A DNA stretch of 6,981 nt. Source: Clostridiales bacterium UBA8960. GTDB taxonomy: Bacteria; Bacillota; Clostridia; Peptostreptococcales; Acidaminobacteraceae. Below, piece by piece: positions 5,364-6,981 of the stretch. The stretch is from contig DMYC01000307.1 in NCBI GenBank assembly GCA_003482695.1, positions 3,589-10,569 on the forward strand. The letters run 5' to 3'. The notes beneath the pieces were generated by a model, which worked only from the letters and a program-made list of their open reading frames with translations, ran no database searches and was not told where the DNA came from. Each line of letters begins with the position of its first letter. The first letter of the stretch is position 1. A program made the position numbers and the translations under genes.

Positions 5364-6653
5364 ATGGATAAGTGGATCCACGAACATTACCACGAACTGT
5401 TCGAACCGGGCGAACTTGAAAAATTACATAAAGCGTTGTTAAACGTATCACTTGATGACTTAAATGAATTTTCAAGATTGATATCAGCGTGGGTGGCTTT
5501 TGTATATGGCGACAATGCCCTGCTATCCAAAATCATGCGAAGCATAGATAGAAGTCGCTTGTCAGCGGCTAGGGAATTTTCCCTTTATGACAGCTTGTAT
5601 GCACTTTGTGGTGACATCTATGCCGTTACGCCAGACATGAAACTGAACCTTGCCATTGATGCCGTACGCGTGATGCAAGACCAATCGTCGAGTGTAATTT
5701 ATGGAAACGCACGTCTGACTTTGGGCCAAGTTCACTCGGAACGAAATGAATATAATGAGGCAGTCAAACAGTTCAGTGAAGCGAAAACCATTTTTGAACG
5801 CGCGGAGTGTGTCTTTCTAACCATTATTGCGGATGTGAATCGCTTACTCAACCTTTATAAACAAGGTGCATACAAAATGGTTATCGAAGAATCTGAGCGT
5901 GCCGTAAGACAGATTTCCAGCTTTAACGGGCCATCGGAAACACAGAATGCCCTTTACAAAATTTATGACCTTCCAATAGGCATGTCGCTGATCGAGCTAG
6001 GCAAATACGAACTTGCACTGACGCATCTCGATGCCTGTAAATCATCTATTGATGCGCTAAAAATGTTTCATCTTCACGGTCTCATTGAATGGTCCCGATT
6101 TAAAGCCATGAGGCTTAGAGGCGATTACATGAAGCTACGAGAAGCGCTTGAAGATTATCGAAGGACATTTTCAGGTCTAACCTCTCCGTTTCTTAAGGGC
6201 ATAGAGGATTTTAATGACGTCATGATGGCTCTGGAGGAAAAGTCAGATGTGGACGGCACGGCACTTGAGCGGCTCATGCATCTTCTGGAGCATCATAAAA
6301 AGTCCCTCAACTTTATTTTAGTGGAAATGATGGTATGTTTGCAGCTTAAAGGCGTCGCCAGCTTTTACAAGTCACAGGATATCGAATGGCTCGATGCTAG
6401 AGTCACTGAATATGGCATCGTGCCCATCATGCAGTTGGTGAAGCGCGTACGGGATACGTTGACTTATGATTTGTCGGACCGAGAGCTGGAAATATTGGCG
6501 TTACTTTCTGAAGGGGAATCAAATGATCAAATCGGCAAGCGACTATTCATCAGCACTGGAACGGTGAAATGGCATTTAGGCAACATTTATTCAAAGCTGG
6601 ATGTGAAAAATCGCGTTAAAGCAATAGAAAAATATAGAGCGCTGATTGGCTAA
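5364..6653 (+). CDS. LuxR-family transcriptional regulator with TPR-like N-terminal region
   Basis: The 429-residue soluble protein ends in a LuxR/FixJ-type helix-turn-helix at about 366-429. The motif LSDRELEILALLSEG (370-384) is followed by NDQIGKRLFIS and the recognition helix region TVKWHLGNIYSKL (400-412), then a typical V-KNR-AI tail. The preceding part (about 30-350) is all-helical with TPR-like pairs, clearest at about 111-149 (a Y-G-A-L-G pattern then NEYNEAVKQFSEA), 153-187 and 205-235 (LGKYELALTHLDAC). Its tail resembles the C-terminal half of MalT/LAL regulators, but no Walker A or B motif is present, so the STAND ATPase is absent. There is no receiver or autoinducer-binding domain, so the signal is unknown; TPRs suggest a peptide or protein partner. 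GGAGG (5355-5359) lies 4 nt before the ATG. Divergence from the hydrolase gene makes that gene a likely target, by inference. Confidence 0.88.
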   Translation: MDKWIHEHYHELFEPGELEKLHKALLNVSLDDLNEFSRLISAWVAFVYGDNALLSKIMRSIDRSRLSAAREFSLYDSLYALCGDIYAVTPDMKLNLAIDAVRVMQDQSSSVIYGNARLTLGQVHSERNEYNEAVKQFSEAKTIFERAECVFLTIIADVNRLLNLYKQGAYKMVIEESERAVRQISSFNGPSETQNALYKIYDLPIGMSLIELGKYELALTHLDACKSSIDALKMFHLHGLIEWSRFKAMRLRGDYMKLREALEDYRRTFSGLTSPFLKGIEDFNDVMMALEEKSDVDGTALERLMHLLEHHKKSLNFILVEMMVCLQLKGVASFYKSQDIEWLDARVTEYGIVPIMQLVKRVRDTLTYDLSDRELEILALLSEGESNDQIGKRLFISTGTVKWHLGNIYSKLDVKNRVKAIEKYRALIG

Positions 6654-6697
6654 ATCGGTCGGCATTATAGGTGAAGTGCATGCAGTCGAGAAAGGGC

Positions 6698-6726
6698 TTT
6701 TATAAATGTCATATTTGTGCTATTGT
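6698..6726 (+). promoter_or_regulatory. Weak candidate promoter for the gene starting at 6755
   Basis: TGcTATTGT (6718-6726) resembles an extended -10 element, with TTTTAT (6698-6703) 17 bp before TATTGT as a poor -35. A start near 6733 would leave about 22 nt before the ATG, including the AGGAG site. No hairpin terminator is visible between the LuxR-type gene and this one (6654-6754), so read-through from upstream is the alternative. Confidence 0.22.
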
Positions 6727-6754
6727 TTTTTTAAGATGAAAAACAGGAGCGATC

Positions 6755-6981
6755 ATGAAAGTTAAATTCCAACACCAACTTACAATCAAATACAGCCGTG
6801 TTATAGAAGCCTTATCTTTGATTTGTGCACTCGGTAATGATTCGGATCATGTCGATGTGATGGATTTATCGGACTTTGATGATATCCGTGCTTACCATAC
6901 GGCCTTTTTTGAGCGGCTTAAAGCCTACCCTCAGATGAGGTTCGCTTGGCTGGAGTTTGCCCTGTTGTCTACTGAGCTTGA
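6755..6981 (+). CDS. Hypothetical protein, N-terminal part, runs off the window
   Basis: An ATG at 6755 follows AGGAG (6745-6749) by 5 nt and opens a frame that stays open for 75 codons to the right edge. The visible protein begins MKVKFQHQLTIKYSRVIEAL and continues with an acidic stretch (DSDHVDVMDLSDFDDI) and an aromatic-rich helix (RAYHTAFFERLKAYPQM). It has no signal peptide or membrane segment. I do not recognise the family. The opening, with a short strand followed by a helix rich in S, L and A, faintly recalls the N-terminal domain found ahead of ArsR-type helix-turn-helix regulators in Firmicutes, but no DNA-binding part is inside the window. It lies 101 bp after the LuxR-type gene on the same strand and may share its transcript. 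Confidence 0.65.
   Translation, partial: MKVKFQHQLTIKYSRVIEALSLICALGNDSDHVDVMDLSDFDDIRAYHTAFFERLKAYPQMRFAWLEFALLSTEL

Noticed and set aside
6654..6754. Terminator after the LuxR-type gene
   Set aside because: A run of seven T residues (6726-6732) is present but no stable GC-rich hairpin precedes it; only short AT-rich pairings such as AAAT/ATTT were found.
1..6981. CRISPR array, insertion sequence, phage genes, toxin-antitoxin or defence island
   Set aside because: No regular spaced repeats, transposase or integrase motifs, terminal inverted repeats, or small paired genes were found on either strand. The exonuclease-BRCT gene alone is not evidence of a defence system.

Overview
The window looks like ordinary chromosomal DNA of a low-to-mid GC Gram-positive bacterium, most likely a Clostridia-type Firmicute. 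The evidence is strong GGAGG-type Shine-Dalgarno sites 4-8 nt before nearly every start, TATAAT -10 boxes, T-tailed hairpins between convergent genes, and the family mix (a membrane kinase with an HD-GYP response regulator, and a membrane-anchored S33-type hydrolase). The genus cannot be fixed from this sequence. I see no transposase, integrase, tRNA, rRNA, CRISPR array or phage gene, and base composition and codon use look even by eye.

Layout. (a) 1-136: the first codons of a minus-strand gene (start at 20) and a divergent promoter region. (b) 137-1021 (+): a DnaQ-like 3'-5' exonuclease fused to a C-terminal BRCT domain. A long hairpin at 1030-1073 separates it from (c) 1077-2138 (-): a response regulator with a REC receiver and an HD-GYP cyclic-di-GMP phosphodiesterase output. 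(d) 2246-3931 (+): divergent from (c), a two-TM sensor histidine kinase with an unrecognised extracytoplasmic domain. It is followed by a terminator hairpin at 3939-3981. (e) 3997-5196 (-): a membrane-anchored alpha/beta hydrolase of the proline-iminopeptidase type. (f) 5364-6653 (+): divergent from (e), a TPR-type regulator with a LuxR HTH at its C-terminus. (g) 6755-end (+): the first 75 codons of an unrecognised gene.

How the genes may work together. The kinase and the HD-GYP regulator share a 107-bp divergent intergenic region and are probably a cognate pair that converts an external signal into lower cyclic-di-GMP. The hydrolase and the LuxR-type protein share a 167-bp divergent region with a 16-bp imperfect palindrome, the classic layout of a regulator beside its target. 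The exonuclease-BRCT gene stands alone and probably acts in DNA repair or processing.

The window holds no clearly new multi-gene system. The points most worth following are the unknown sensor domain of the kinase, the hydrolase/LuxR pair with its candidate operator, and the exonuclease-BRCT fusion.
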